Assembly (NCBI RefSeq): GCF_002078875.1
Contig: NC_034409.1
Coordinates: 61,963,874-62,027,873, forward strand
Origin: Numida meleagris
Lineage: Eukaryota > Chordata > Aves > Galliformes > Numididae
Length of the DNA stretch: 64,000 nt
Direction: 5' to 3'
In this document: positions 48,107 to 60,930 of the stretch, in pieces
Position numbering within the stretch: the stretch's first letter is position 1
How the letters are laid out: the number at the start of each line of letters is the position of its first letter
Translations under genes and position numbers: made by a program
Notes under the pieces: model-generated
Told to the model about the DNA's origin: nothing
Database searches by the model: none
What the model saw: only the letters and a program-made list of their open reading frames with translations

Positions 48107-50015
48107 AATTATGCTTCTCTTTCCCTCCCAGCAGTGCACTTATTTATCAGTAGGCACCAGTGGGGCTTGAATAGCAATCCAGCTACACAAGCAGTTCTGG
48201 TTTTATCTGCCATTTTTCCAGAGTATGTCATAAGGCATCTGTGTTTTTTGTTTTCAAACAGTGGGAAAAACATGTCTATGCTATGAAATCACTAGAACAT
48301 ACCTGCAGGTGCACTGTGTAGATATATGTGTATTTATATATGCAGAAGCGTAATTCACTTTGTGGGCCAGAATAAGTGACTGATTGGAATCATGCAGTTA
48401 TGAAAGATCTGGAAAGAAACCAGGCGATTTGAAAGAAGGGTGAGATGGGCTTTGGTGCATGTGATCCAGACTGCCTTATAATATGAAGACCTTCAGTCCA
48501 AAGAGCCTGAATGTGTACAATAAAGGCTTTTAGGGGCACACTTGCAAACTGTCATGCCTCGTAGCCTAAAAATGATAAATTCTCATAGGTTTCACCTGAC
48601 CTCACTGTAGGTGTTCATCTAATTAATCATTTAGAATCCAAGTGTAGGCAGTGGAGAGGAAGGCAGCCACGGCCACAGAACTTTATAGATGTTTGAGATG
48701 GGTTGAGGGGAGTGCCTTCTTGGAGTTTCTTAACTGTACCTTCTCTATGCAGAGAGCTATTATGGTTGTTAGAATGAGTGCCAGGTTTTAGATTGCTGGA
48801 ACCAATGAAATGAATTCCACCTTCAGCTTGTGTGTTGACTTCTAATTTTGGTTGTCAACAGCAAAAACATAGTTGAAGAAAGGAGTTATGTGCCTACAGT
48901 TTGTTTTGATATCACCTGTCTTTCAGATGACCTGCCTGAATGCAACTATATTAAATGTATATTTTCTGCCTGAACGCATGCCACCAAATAAAAGAGGTGG
49001 CTAAAGCAGAGTTTGACTAGAAAAAGAGTAACTCAGGGAATATCCGTCTTGGAAATCCAGGGAAGCTGTTTCTTGAGGAATCTACTGTCTCAGAGGTATT
49101 CTTGAGGAATATCACAGTCTCCATCTGGGGCGAGAAAGATTCATTTTTCCCAAGGCTGTGCTTAGGAGTGGAGAATACTGTGAGCACACAGTCAGTAGCC
49201 TCAGGAAGGAGATGGGACTTTCCAGGCAGTGTCAGTGAGGGATGACAGCATGCCAGAAGACACGACATCAGAGGAACAGTGCCGTAATCAGTTCAGTCTG
49301 CTTCTCCTAGCTAGTGAGTGCGGTTAGCTGGGCTGACTGGAATGTACAAAATTTACAAGCAAAGATTAACAGTTAGGTAATAGCAATGTAGAGAGTTTAA
49401 CTCTTTAGTCTGTGGGCTTTGTGTTTTTGGGTGAACAAATACAGCATGCCTAGCTCTCAAAGTGCCATTTTTGAGCTTTTGTAAACTTATACAGTAACAG
49501 GGAAAGGGAAGATAAATTAAGGTACAGAATTCATTTGGGCTTATTGATTTAATGCTGGCAAACACACTTCTACCTGCTAGAGCCTGAAGTACTCTGCAAA
49601 GTGTGCTGGGTCTGTGACTTCGACCGGAGGGAAAGCACTTGTCCGTCCAGGATACAGCCAAAGGAGGAATGGAAAAAGATGTCAGGAGAACATGTTGACC
49701 TGTCTTGACAGGGCAAGCTTTTTATTTGTTTTCCCCTAAATAAAAGTGGCACGCATGCTTTTTTCCCACATCTTTGTAATATTTTATAATCTTGAAGCAC
49801 ATGTAACCTTTTGGAATTCACCTGCCTTGCCCTGGGAGAAGGGATGTGCTACAGCAGCTGCAATACGTGAAGGAACCAATAAAACTTCCTGAAGAGCATC
49901 AGCAGGAAATTCTGCTCACAGTTTGTGTCATCCAAAGAGGAGCAGACCGGTCTAAAGTGATGCTTGCTTTTTTTGAGATAAACTCTGACTTGTGAGGTAC
50001 TCATAAAATCATTGC

Positions 50016-50032
50016 TTTTTTTTTTTTTTTTT
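50016..50032. repeat. T-run of 17, with (AAT)n nearby
   Basis: A homopolymer, and about 50 bp on a short AAT run (about 50082-50097). Confidence 0.8.
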
Positions 50033-50933
50033 AGTTCAAATTTGAAAATTTTGAAAATGAGAAGTAAGGGGACTTTTCCACAAATAATAATAATAATAGT
50101 AAAAACCAAAGCATTTCCCGATCGCGACTTCCAGTCTGAACTTTCTATAGAAATCAAAAACATATGCTGCGCCTCTATGGGAAGCTTCTGTAATTTTGCA
50201 CGGGGTTGTCTGTGATGTTTTCTGTCATCATTTCACCATTTGCTTTTGAACGCTCTTTTACTGCCAGTGCTTTGTAATGGTACAATGACTCAAAGCTTGA
50301 GACAAGAGAATGTCTCAGGAAATGCATAGATTTAAGTGGGAGTGATTTGCTTAAAATAACGTAACTGTTTTTGTAATACTAGTTTTCTGATTAAGCCATT
50401 GTGCTGCAAATAACTTGAAATCAGGACAGCGGAGGGGATCTTCAGTGTATGTGTGAAAATGTTGGATTTATCCCATAACAGGCCTTGATATGTTGCAAAA
50501 GACATCATTTTACTGAGAAATTTCAAAGTGGTGTATTCTAAATATCATCCTAATAGTCTTATGTTTCCTACCATCCTTGGTCTGTCTATAGACAATGGAT
50601 TTTAAGAGCAGAAGGGGCATCTGCCAAACTAAAGAATCTCACTCGGAGGTTTCTGGTTCAAAAAAAAAAAAAGCAGGTCTGATGTGGGAGACAAAGTGTA
50701 CACAACTCCTGATATCACCCACTTGAGTTTTCCAGCGGTTGGCTTCCTCTCTCATAGCAATGGATACGTTATTAGAAGTCTGGCTTTGCTTGGTTACAGC
50801 TACCAAATATTTAATCTCATGAGGGTTTTTCTTGTTAGGTGCAAGGGTCGTCTAGTATCAAAATTCTTTCATGTGCTCGTGCTGGGAAATTATGATCGAT
50901 TTTTTTTTAACCATCTCTTATGTAAGACTAAAT

Positions 50934-51025
50934 GACTCAGATGCCTTTAGTCTCTCATTATAAGACATTGTCCCAGTCTGACTCACATGTCTTCAGTCTC
51001 TCACTGTAAGATATTGTCCCAGTCT
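50934..51025. repeat. 46-bp tandem duplication, two units
   Basis: Units 50934-50979 and 50980-51025 abut exactly and differ at 6 of 46 positions, five of them transitions. Both end GTCCCAGTCT. A shorter partly similar stretch (CATCTCTTATGTAAGACTA) lies just to the left and may be a worn third unit. Confidence 0.9.
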
Positions 51026-54000
51026 AAACATTATTTTATGTCTTTTTCTGAATTCTTTAAACTAATTTATTATTCTTTTTGAGAGAACTGGAGACCGAAC
51101 TGCAGTATTTCACAGTAACACTGTGGCAGTCTGTACAGCCACATTACCTGGACTTTTAGGCTCATGTGTAGGTCGAAACTCATCAGGGTCCGTGTTGTCT
51201 GCGTGTTAGCTCACTCTGATCATTCCTTAGAGCCATCAAACCAGCTGTCAGGCCAAAGCAGTCATAAAAGAGGAGTTAACTTGCATGCAAGCTCTGCCTC
51301 CAGACAGGGAGGGCACAGAACTGATGCCAAATTCCAGACATTATGAGAGATGCCCATTTCTTGGTAAATAAGCTGGATGTCTTTTTCCCAATGAGCAGAA
51401 CTGTACAATTTCACAACCAGATCATGACGAGATCTGAGAACTGTTAGAAAGATGGAGCTGGAGCAGTGGCTGGAGCTCTCCTCTGTCAGTGCAGAAATAA
51501 TGCCTGCTGTAAGCAAATGTACCGCAAACCCAGCGTGCATCTGCTCTTGCCACCTTTGCTCTGATACATGTAACTTTGGTAATGATCTGCATTTACATAA
51601 GCAGGATTTTTTTTTATTTTTGGAAAAAATCTATAACAAGAGTCTCAAACATTTGTCTGCATCTACTGCAGAAAGGGAGAAAGAAGCTGGTTAACAATGT
51701 TTGTATAGACAGCTGGTGACAAAGGAACGATTCATTATTCCAGTGTTGCACAACAATGTTCAGTGTATGATGCTGTCTTTTTTCCTCATCAAGGTTTGTA
51801 CAAAGACAGTGTTTTTCCCCACCTTTTATTATCGTTTTCCTCCTTTTTTTTTCCCTTGGCTGCAGTTGCAACCTTCTGATTTAGTGCCTTATTTAGCTTG
51901 GGAATGCTCTTGACTAGCAGAGCAAGTCAAGAGTGCTTGTTTTTGCATCTGGATATTAGACATGCTTAGTATTCAGACTTGGAACATTCTCTGAGAGGAT
52001 ACCAGTAAATAAAATAGGATGGTAGAGGAATGTCTGTATGTTAAAGATAGAACGTACTACTTTAGATACCCAAACGATTCAATAAAATTATTTTCTGAGT
52101 CTATAAAAATGTGACTATAAATCTGTTAATGCTGCAGAGCCTCTGAATCACAAAGGCCTAGTTTGAATAAAAGTATGTTTTTTCAAATTGCCTTTCTCTG
52201 TCACCCTGAAATCAAAACAAAACATCGTTTTCCTTTGTTGAATATTATGGTTTATAATTGTGCAGTTAGTAATTTTCTGTGGATTTATTGTAATGGAGGT
52301 TTCCAAGCAAAACATTTTTCCTTTGCTTGTAGAGCCTGTTGCATATGAACCATTCTTTTGATTCTGTAAGAAGAAAAGAAATAGAATGATAATACAGAGG
52401 CAGCATTTTTCCCCTTCAGTTCACATTTTGCCATTTTTTGCATGATCTCTTTCTAGCACCTTAGCAGTGCAAAGTTAAAAAGAGGCCTCCCATCAAAATG
52501 CTCTTATTTTTAAATAATTTTATAGAAAATAGGTTTACATCGGTTGGATTACTGAAATGAAGGGGAAAAAAAATCTATTTTCACTTGCTTATGGATTTGG
52601 TAGAAATTTCGGTGCAGTTGCTCTCAAAGCTTTCCTCTGTAGCTCCTTTTTCTGGTGTTTGGTTGGTCTTACTGCAAGCAGCAGGGAAAAGCACCTCTTA
52701 AAAATGGAGAAGTGTGGTTGTTAGAATGCTAGGATTAATAGATGAAATCAAAGTCAGTTTTGACATCTGAAGTGTCTTTTAACACACTTTCCTTTGTAAC
52801 TGACTGCATTTCAAGAAGGGAATGCATCTTTAATTTATGAGGATATTGCGTATTTAATCTAAAATTAGGTAAATACAGCTTAAAATAGATTCTAAGTTTT
52901 GGTTTTCTGGAAAGCAATAAATAGTTTTTATGTGACTCTGTTTTGTGTGGGTGCTAATGACATAATTTACAGACGTCTGTTTTTCACAAAGTATATTCTA
53001 TTAGCTACCACTGAAAATTAGATACGTACTATTCTCTTAAGTTTTATGCCCAATACCTACAAATTCTAACATCAGAAGTCGCTTTTCAAAACTTAGACCA
53101 AGCTTCCTCTGTGCAAGAGGAAAGTATCGTAGACAGAATCAACTTTCAGAATGTAATGGTGCTTAGGAGCCCTGTTTTAGAAGTGAATGTCAACAGCTTT
53201 ATGGAGAAAGCAATCAGATTCAGTATCTACCAGAAGAGTAGGGGACATTAAAACTATGTATATTTTTGTGGGGAAATTTAGGTAGAATGAGAAGCTGTCC
53301 ATATTTTCTGACAGAATGGCACACGTGGCACTGAATAGAAAGTTAATTTGAAAACTAGGTGATTGGATAAAACAGGAATACTAGAACAGGGAATGATTCT
53401 AGTAGTTTTAGGGAGAGAAATAGTTTGATATGACCTTAATGCATTAATCCTTGCTCGTTTGTGTATCCTTGATTTCGGTGCCCACTGTAATCTCAGTCTT
53501 TGTAACCCTTTTCACAGACACGCAGACAGTAGTAGTGCTAAGTATGGTGATGGGTAGCCAAAAGGGTTAATGAAATCTGCCCACTTTCAATGAGAGGGCA
53601 AAAAAAGGAGTCAGCCAAAGTTATTGTATGTTAATGCGGATTAATGACTTCCTAATGCAGGTATCATCTCTGGGAGAGAGGGCTGGCAGGGAGTGCTTAT
53701 GGCATATAAAAGGAAGTTAGATGTATGTTATTTTAAACACTTGCTAAGTCCTTTCCAACAAATTCTGGCTGTTGTCTGGTTTTGCACATCTGAACACTGA
53801 CTCCATAAACAACAGGAGGAAGGAAAAATCTTGGCCTGAAAAGACAAAAAAATTTGCACTGTGTGTGGTTTCATGGTTTTGGGGCTGATCTCCATTTAGT
53901 TTAGATGCTTAAGTGTTTTTCTTTTTTTTTTTTTTCTATTTTGTTTTGTTCAGATCTGTTTTTATTGAAAATCAGACGCTCTGTAGCTCAGATAGGGATC

Positions 54001-54102
54001 TCTATATAGGTCCATATTTAGTGATTATTGTTTTTAGCAGTCATCTACCTGATGCAACTGGGAAGAGACTGCTCTTTCAGGTCTGAGCATAGTGTAAGTT
54101 TA

Positions 54103-54283
54103 ACATAGAATCATAGAAAAACAGAATTTTATGAGTTGGGAGGGACCCTTAGAGGCTGTCTTGTCCAACTCTCTGCAATGAACAGGGACACCTACAACTA
54201 GATATGTTTGCTCAGAGGCCCATCCAGCCTGACTTTGAGTGTCTCCAGGGATGGGGCATCCACCACCTCTCTGGGCAACTTGT
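54103..54283 (-). mobile_element. CR1 LINE, 3' fragment
   Basis: CATAGAATCATAGAAAAACA, GAGTTGGGAGGGACCCTTAG, CCATCCAGCCTGACTTTGAG, CTCCAGGGATGGGGCATCC; truncated at CTGGGCAACTTG. Confidence 0.93.
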
Positions 54284-56249
54284 TAGAAAAATTGCAGTGT
54301 ACTGATGTAATAAAAGCAGAAAAATAGTTTTTTCCACTCACTTCAGTAAGTCCCTGAACATTTTGTCTTGTAACTATTGATGAAGTACCTTCTGCCCAGA
54401 AGAAAGGAGGAAAATTGTTTACAAAGAATTGAGTTTGGTTTTTCTAGGATGAAGAATCATTGAAACTGTGGGCTTTGAATTATTTAGATATCACACATTT
54501 GTATGTATTTTTCAGACTCTGTCTGGGTCCATAATAGAAACATCTATCATAATTCTTGCAAAAAAGCTCCTTCAGAGTTTCTCTGTACCTTATGCGCAAT
54601 CACATGTGCATGCATGTACTCCCCACATGTGCAAGTAATTTCATCTCATTTTATCCAATTAAATTTTATGTACAATTAAAATAATATTTTCAATTAGTTG
54701 TATACAGTGTGAAAAGGGATTGACACTTCCATCTGTCTCTAAAGACTGGAAGGAATGCTCCTCTGCACTTACCATAGAGGGAGCTTAGACAAGATCCCTT
54801 TTTCTTCTGATGATTTGGGTAGAGTGAGATAAATCACATTTATGGTTTTCTGTATTGATTGCTATCCCACTGTGTGTTCTCAGACAAAGAATCTGGATAC
54901 CATCTAGTACAGTAAAAGCTATTTTAAACCTGTAAGAGCCTTGTTTCTTTCCAAGATAGTTATATTTAGATTATTCACTAAGTGAAGAGTAATCATTATT
55001 CACCAATAAGAAAATGACAAGCAGTTAAGTTGACAAGTTTGTCAGAAGAATCCAATCTACTGAGTTATAGTTAATCTCTGGAGGAATTTTACTGATGTCA
55101 AGGAAATTTTACCAAAGATGTATTTGATCTCAATATCTCTCATGGTGGTAGCTTTAATTTAGATGAATGTTGCAAAAAGATGCATTTAAGGATAATAAAT
55201 CACTCCTGACACCCCTATTTGAGGATCTGTGCTTAGAATTTGTCCAACTGGTATGTTGTTCTCCCAGGAGATGTATCGTGACATGTACACATGTTACAAC
55301 AAAGGTTTTGTACTGATTGGTACACTGAACTCTTACAAGTGAAGAACACGGGCTTTTAATTTATATTCCATTTGGTGTTAGAAATGCCTTTTGTGCTTTG
55401 CATTCTGTGGGAGATTACATTATCACAGCAGAACTCCAGTTTTCTGTAAAAGTTCTTGTTAGCCATTCCTTCAAATACATAGCTAATTGAGCTCTCTTGG
55501 GCTTACCTGAGATTAATACAAATACTGTTATTAGTAAAAAGGATCTTTATGTCATTGCTCTTCCATTGCTATTTTTGAGTTTTATGAACAAGCTATTGTT
55601 GATGGAAAGGAAAGTGTTCCGTGGCTTGATTTCTGAGAGCTTAATCTAGGTGACACCAGAAACATACCTCAAGAAACCAAAGAGGATTATTTGTGGATTT
55701 CTTTGTATTTTATATCTTGTAGCTTAAAGGCTATGAGAAAATGGAAATCCTTCAAAGGAAATTGATCATCCAACACCCCCCAAGTAAAATAATCTCCAAG
55801 TAGAATTTTCAGTCCAGTTGAGTTATAATATAGACTTCTCTGGCTCTCTTTGTATCGTTATCAATTATCAGACTTTTCTTTTGAGACACTTGCCTTGGGG
55901 TAGAAGAAAGAAGCTTAACATTTGGTAGGCTCCTTTCTTTTTTCCTTTTCCTCCTCCTGAGAAAGGAGACCTTGCTTGCCTTCTTTTCTCCTGAAACCTT
56001 TTCTGTTCTCATTTGTTTTATATTAGACCACATTGTAAAAAAAATAAAATGAAAACAAAGTAAAAACATTTGTCAGTAAAAAAAATATAATTTGCTACAA
56101 GATTGTGTCTCATTTTGAAAAAACAAAACACACATGAAAAAGCATGTAAACAAGTAACCTGAACTGTGCTCGTTGAAAAACGTAGTATTTTCAAAAAGCA
56201 AAGTAGTCTTTAGAGGCTTCTGTCATCACATGGTACACATGGAACACTT

Positions 56250-57170
56250 GAGTGATCAGAAGTGGCGAGCATGGGTTTACGAATGTCAGGTGCTGTCTGA
56301 GCTGATCTCCTTCTATGACAAGGTGACCTGCTTAGTAGGTGAGGAGGTTTACCTGGATTTTAATGGTGTTTGACAGTGTTTTCCACAATACTCCTGGAGA
56401 AGCTGGCTACTGATGACATGGACGGGTGTACAGTTTGTTGGATGGAACGGGCTGGATGGTTGAGCCTAAGCCATAGTGAATGGAGTTAAATCCAACTGGC
56501 ATCTGGTCACCAGTGATATTCCCCAGAGCTCAGTCTTGGGGTCAGTTTTGTTTAATGCTTTTATCGATGGTCTGGGTGAGGGGATTGAGTATACTCACAG
56601 TGAGTTTGCAGACAATAACAAGTTAGGCTGGACTGTTGATGTGCTTGAGGGTTGCAAGGCTTTGCAGATGGATGGATTGACAGGCTACATACAAGCACAT
56701 GACACTGAACGAAGGTAAGTGCTGGGCCCTGTACTTGAGTCATAACCTCATGCAGTGACACAGGCCTTAGGAAAAGTGGCTGGTAAACTGTCTCCTGGAG
56801 AAAGACACGAGGGTGTTGATTGACAGTCAGCTGAACATGAACTGGCCATGTGGCCAGGTGGCCAAGAAGGCAAATGGCAGCCTGGCTCACACCAGAAATA
56901 GTGTGAACAGCAGGACAAGAAAGGAGATTGTTCTTCTGTTCTCAGTACTGGGGAGACCGCACTTCGAGTACTGTGGTCAGTTTTGGGCCTCTTGCTTCAA
57001 GAAGGATATGGAATTGCTTGAACATGTGCAGAGAAGAACAATGAAGTTGCTGAAGGACCAGAAAAGAGTTATGAGGAGTGACTGACCAAACTGGGACATG
57101 GAGCCGGTGATGGGTCATGTTGATGGTTGGACTTGATCTTGAAGATGCTTTCCAATCTTGGTGATTATTT
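56250..57170 (+). mobile_element. CR1 LINE, longest copy in window, reverse-transcriptase region
   Basis: A plus-oriented copy of about 0.9 kb covering much of the RT domain in broken frames: VYLDFNGVFDSV-like start (frameshifted), then [60 protein letters not shown] and LGRPHFEYCGQFW. The block holding the RT catalytic region appears as FADNNKLG, where active LINEs have F-A-D-D. About 300 bp of ORF2 end seems missing before a worn 3' end (GGTTGGACTTGATCTTGAAG). The element is inactive. Confidence 0.9.
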
Positions 57171-58954
57171 GTTTCTGACTTATATGAAAAATGTAGTGGA
57201 AGACTCTGGTGATGGTTCTACCTGTTTGTCCACATTTCAGCATTCTACTGTGGGGTTTTCAGCATGTGAATGATGAAGACTGATTTTCAAATGAAGCCTA
57301 CTGACTGTCAGAAAGACAACAAATATTCTGGGCCATTGTTCTATTGAATAAATTATAGATTTGATAGCAATAATGCAGTGAACCTCATGCTTGTTCATTG
57401 ATTAAAAGAGGAGATCAAAGTACAGTGATTAAATGCAAACAAAGGTATTGGTAAAAAAAAAACCACAAATAACTACAGTGTGCTAGAGTGTGAAAGACCA
57501 TATCCTTTAATTAACATTATTCCTTTCTGTATTTTATCCATCCTTCTCTTATCATAAGATAGCAAACTGTGCCATATGGGCAAATGACACTGGAAAAGCC
57601 TTTTGAGTGCCTGATCCGAGGTTTTAGTAGGCATATATTTTGTCATGAGGCCATCTTAGCTCTCAAAATACTTCAAATCTGTTGACTTTTATTCTAATCT
57701 GTCCAGTTTCTCTCTGAGTGGTGGGTATCTTCCAGATAGCACAACTAACTGCATAAGGGCCTGCTGACTGCATTGATATCAAGAAATACTGCACTGTGAT
57801 CTACCCTGGGCCTCACCTGAGTAAATCATTTCCTAGTAAAACAAGATGTATACCAAAAGGAACAGTTATATTGTTGTCTGTGCTCACATGTGTGCGTGAG
57901 AGTGATCTCAGCGCTTGCAGTGCTTGGAGGGGAAATGATAGAAATCAGTATCTCAGTGCCCAGATCTTTTGCATGTCTAAGAGAGTGCATATGGAGCGTA
58001 CGGAGGAAAGATCTTATCAGGAGGACAGTGGCTTTCCAGTATACTCTAGTAGTGAAACATAATATTTTTGCATGGAAAGAATGGATTTGTGGTAAACTTA
58101 AAGGGAAGTGTTGTCCTACGATTTATTCTGGTGTTCATGGGGAATTATTCTTACTTGTGTATTTGTGCCTTATTCCCAAGCTGGGCATCCATTGCACCAA
58201 ACGTTCTACCAGTGTAGAACAAATGTCTTTTCCCTTCTTAGAAAATTTGTGATCTAAATGATGTTGGCAAAGCTACAAAAATTTACCATGCAGCATCCCT
58301 AGTTAATTTTGAACTGTAAATATTTAACCTAAAAGCATTCATTACTTGACATGAGAGGAGCATGCGCACTCGATCTCTTCATTGAAATGGACTTGTTTTT
58401 TTCACATTGCTGGTAGCTCATGGCATCTTTTTTACGTTTATGTTGTGCAGAAAAAAAGAAAGCTCTGTTTGGAGAGGGGAACTAAAGGAAACTAAAGATG
58501 TAGTTGCAAATGAAGCATGGTTCTTGAATAAGATTTTTTGTTTAGATTTTAAAATGTTTAGTCTCAAGTATGGCGAATGAACTGTCTTAAATCATGAATC
58601 CTTTGTGTGTGTTCTGAAGCTCCAAAACAATTCACACCAAAAAATTCTTTAACTCTCTTATCTGAGCAAACAACTGCACACTGAATTTTAGTCTGACAAG
58701 ATGTTTAGAAGCATATGTGTATATTATAAACTCTGTTATAGCAAAACCCACAGTTTAGGTTGCAATGCAGCTTTCACTATATCCCTGTTGCTACTTACAA
58801 ATTACTTCCAGAAAAAAAATCTCATTTTGGGGAAAAACGAGAGTCATTTCACAGTTAACTGTCAGAATTAAAAGGCAAAAAAAGAAAAAAGTTGAATTGT
58901 GTGTATCTGTAGTCTTGCATTCAGAATAGAGAATTTTAAGAAAAGTCAACTAAA

Positions 58955-59072
58955 GAGGCTGGATCAAGCCCTGAGCAACCTGATCTAGCTGTGCATGTCC
59001 CTGTTCATTGCAGGGGAGTTGGACTAGATGGCCTTTACAGGTCCCTTCTAACTAATGATTCTATGATTCTAT
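58955..59072 (+). mobile_element. CR1 LINE, short 3' fragment
   Basis: AGGCTGGATCAAGCCCTGAG, then GGGGAGTTGGACTAGATGGC and the tail ATGATTCTATGATTCT. Confidence 0.94.
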
Positions 59073-59869
59073 AAAAATGTAATGACTATTTCTGGAAAAG
59101 ACTGGCTTTTTTTCCATATAGATCAGTTGGATTATTTCACTTCACGACTTTAAACCTTATGTGTGGCTAGTTGTTAATGTCCTGAGACACCGAAAGAATT
59201 TTAGAAAAATGTATCTGCAGAGCGAGAGTCAGATTTTACAACCAAAGAAATGAAGTTCCAGGGCAACTGGACTGAGGGCTGTCCCTAGGAGGGAAAAGCA
59301 CACATGTATAAATCTTACAATGTGCTGATAGAGCTGTGTTGAGTGAAAGGTTTGAATTAAGGATCGTTTATTCAGAGGAAATGTCTTTTCTTAATAGATA
59401 AATCATGGAAAAAATATAGAAATTTTCTATGCAAAGGCCCTTCTTCAGTCTAACAGAAGAAATGAGTACAAATCTAGCCTCATGTATGTGATGCCTGGTT
59501 TAAAACACATAGGCTCTGGGAGATACTACCACCAATCCAGAAGATCAATATGCATATGTAATTGTCACTATTGTTAGAAAGTGTTTCCTAATTTATATCC
59601 TTGTTTTTCATTATTGCAAAAGCCATTGCTTGTTGCTTATTCACTGTGAGTATAGTGATAGATTGTTCTCTTTCTGTTCTTTGAAATAAAACATACATAT
59701 GCTTTTTGTATTTATATATGTATATGACATATAACATCTAACATAGACAGTTACCATGTCCCCTTCTCCATCACATCCTCAGGAGCAGCAGTCCAAGTCC
59801 TGGCATTCCCATTTCCTTGTCGCCTTGCCTAAGAGCTCATGTTTTTTAGGCCTTTTGTTGATCTCGTTG

Positions 59870-60930
59870 TCGATCTCTTCTTCAGCCTGAACTGAGCCAC
59901 AAGAGCTTTCCAGAAGCATGGAATCTGAAGCTGCCCACCATATTTCAGCTGAGGCCCTAGGGAGGGAAAGATCACTGGTTCTGCATAGATTCTGTACCTG
60001 TTTATATACTACATTGAGATGATGGCATTCTGAGGATAGAAAGCAGTGTGACAGTTATCAGCTCCTGTTCTGCCGGGCATCCAATATAACCCCCAAGGCT
60101 TTTCTGAAAATAATTTGGGCAGATGATTCATTTTGCTTAAATGCATTACATTTTTCTCTGCTGAACTCCATGTTATTTTTAAGACTCTCCAATTTGCAAA
60201 GCTCATTTTGAATTCAAATCCTCTCCTTCAGTACATTTGCTGTACCTCCCTGTTTCAGAGTTACATATACATTTTATAATGCTATTCACCATTTCATCAT
60301 CCAGATCATTAATGAAGATGTGGAACAGAATTGGATCCAGTGCAGGCTTTTGGGTACCTCTATGTGACACAACCTCCAATTAGACTGTGTACCAATCATA
60401 ACTGCTCTCAGCCATCTACTGTATGGGCTTTGTGCTTCCATTGCAGCATTTCTTCTTGCTTGCTTCTATATTCCTAGCATCCTTGTGGAACTGTTGTACA
60501 AGACCCGATGAAAGTACTAGTAAGGTTGGGAGACATGACAGCTATCACTTCCATCATGCTTGTATATTCTGTTGCACTGTTGTGGAAGGAATTAGTTGTA
60601 TTCATGACAGATGCATATCTGCTAATGTTTTTCTCCTTTTCTCCTCCAAGCACTTGTTGATACGTTTTTGTTTTACTTATCTCATATTATTATTGTTTAT
60701 TTACTTATGGAGACTGAAGATCAGTTGAATTTAAATTTCTCCCTTCTTGCTTTTTTATAAATGAGGTTGACATTTGTCCTTTCCCAGTTCTCAAATTTCT
60801 GCTGTCCTTTGAGTTCAAAACAGCAGCTAGCAGCTTTGAGATTACTTCAGAGACTTCCTTAAATATTTTAGGATGCAGTACCTAATATATGTACTTTCAG
60901 CCAGCATCCTACTTATCTAAGTACCCTCTA
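59870..60930 (-). mobile_element. Ancient CR1/L3-type LINE remnant
   Basis: Ordered weak similarity to the reverse complement of CR1/L3 ORF2: CATCCAGATCATTAATGAAG followed by a TGGAACAGAATTGGATCCAG stretch, GAGGTTGACATTTGTCCTTT, and CCTTAAATATTTTAGGATGC. It is far more diverged than the bird CR1 copies here, so it could predate birds. Edges are approximate. Confidence 0.6.
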
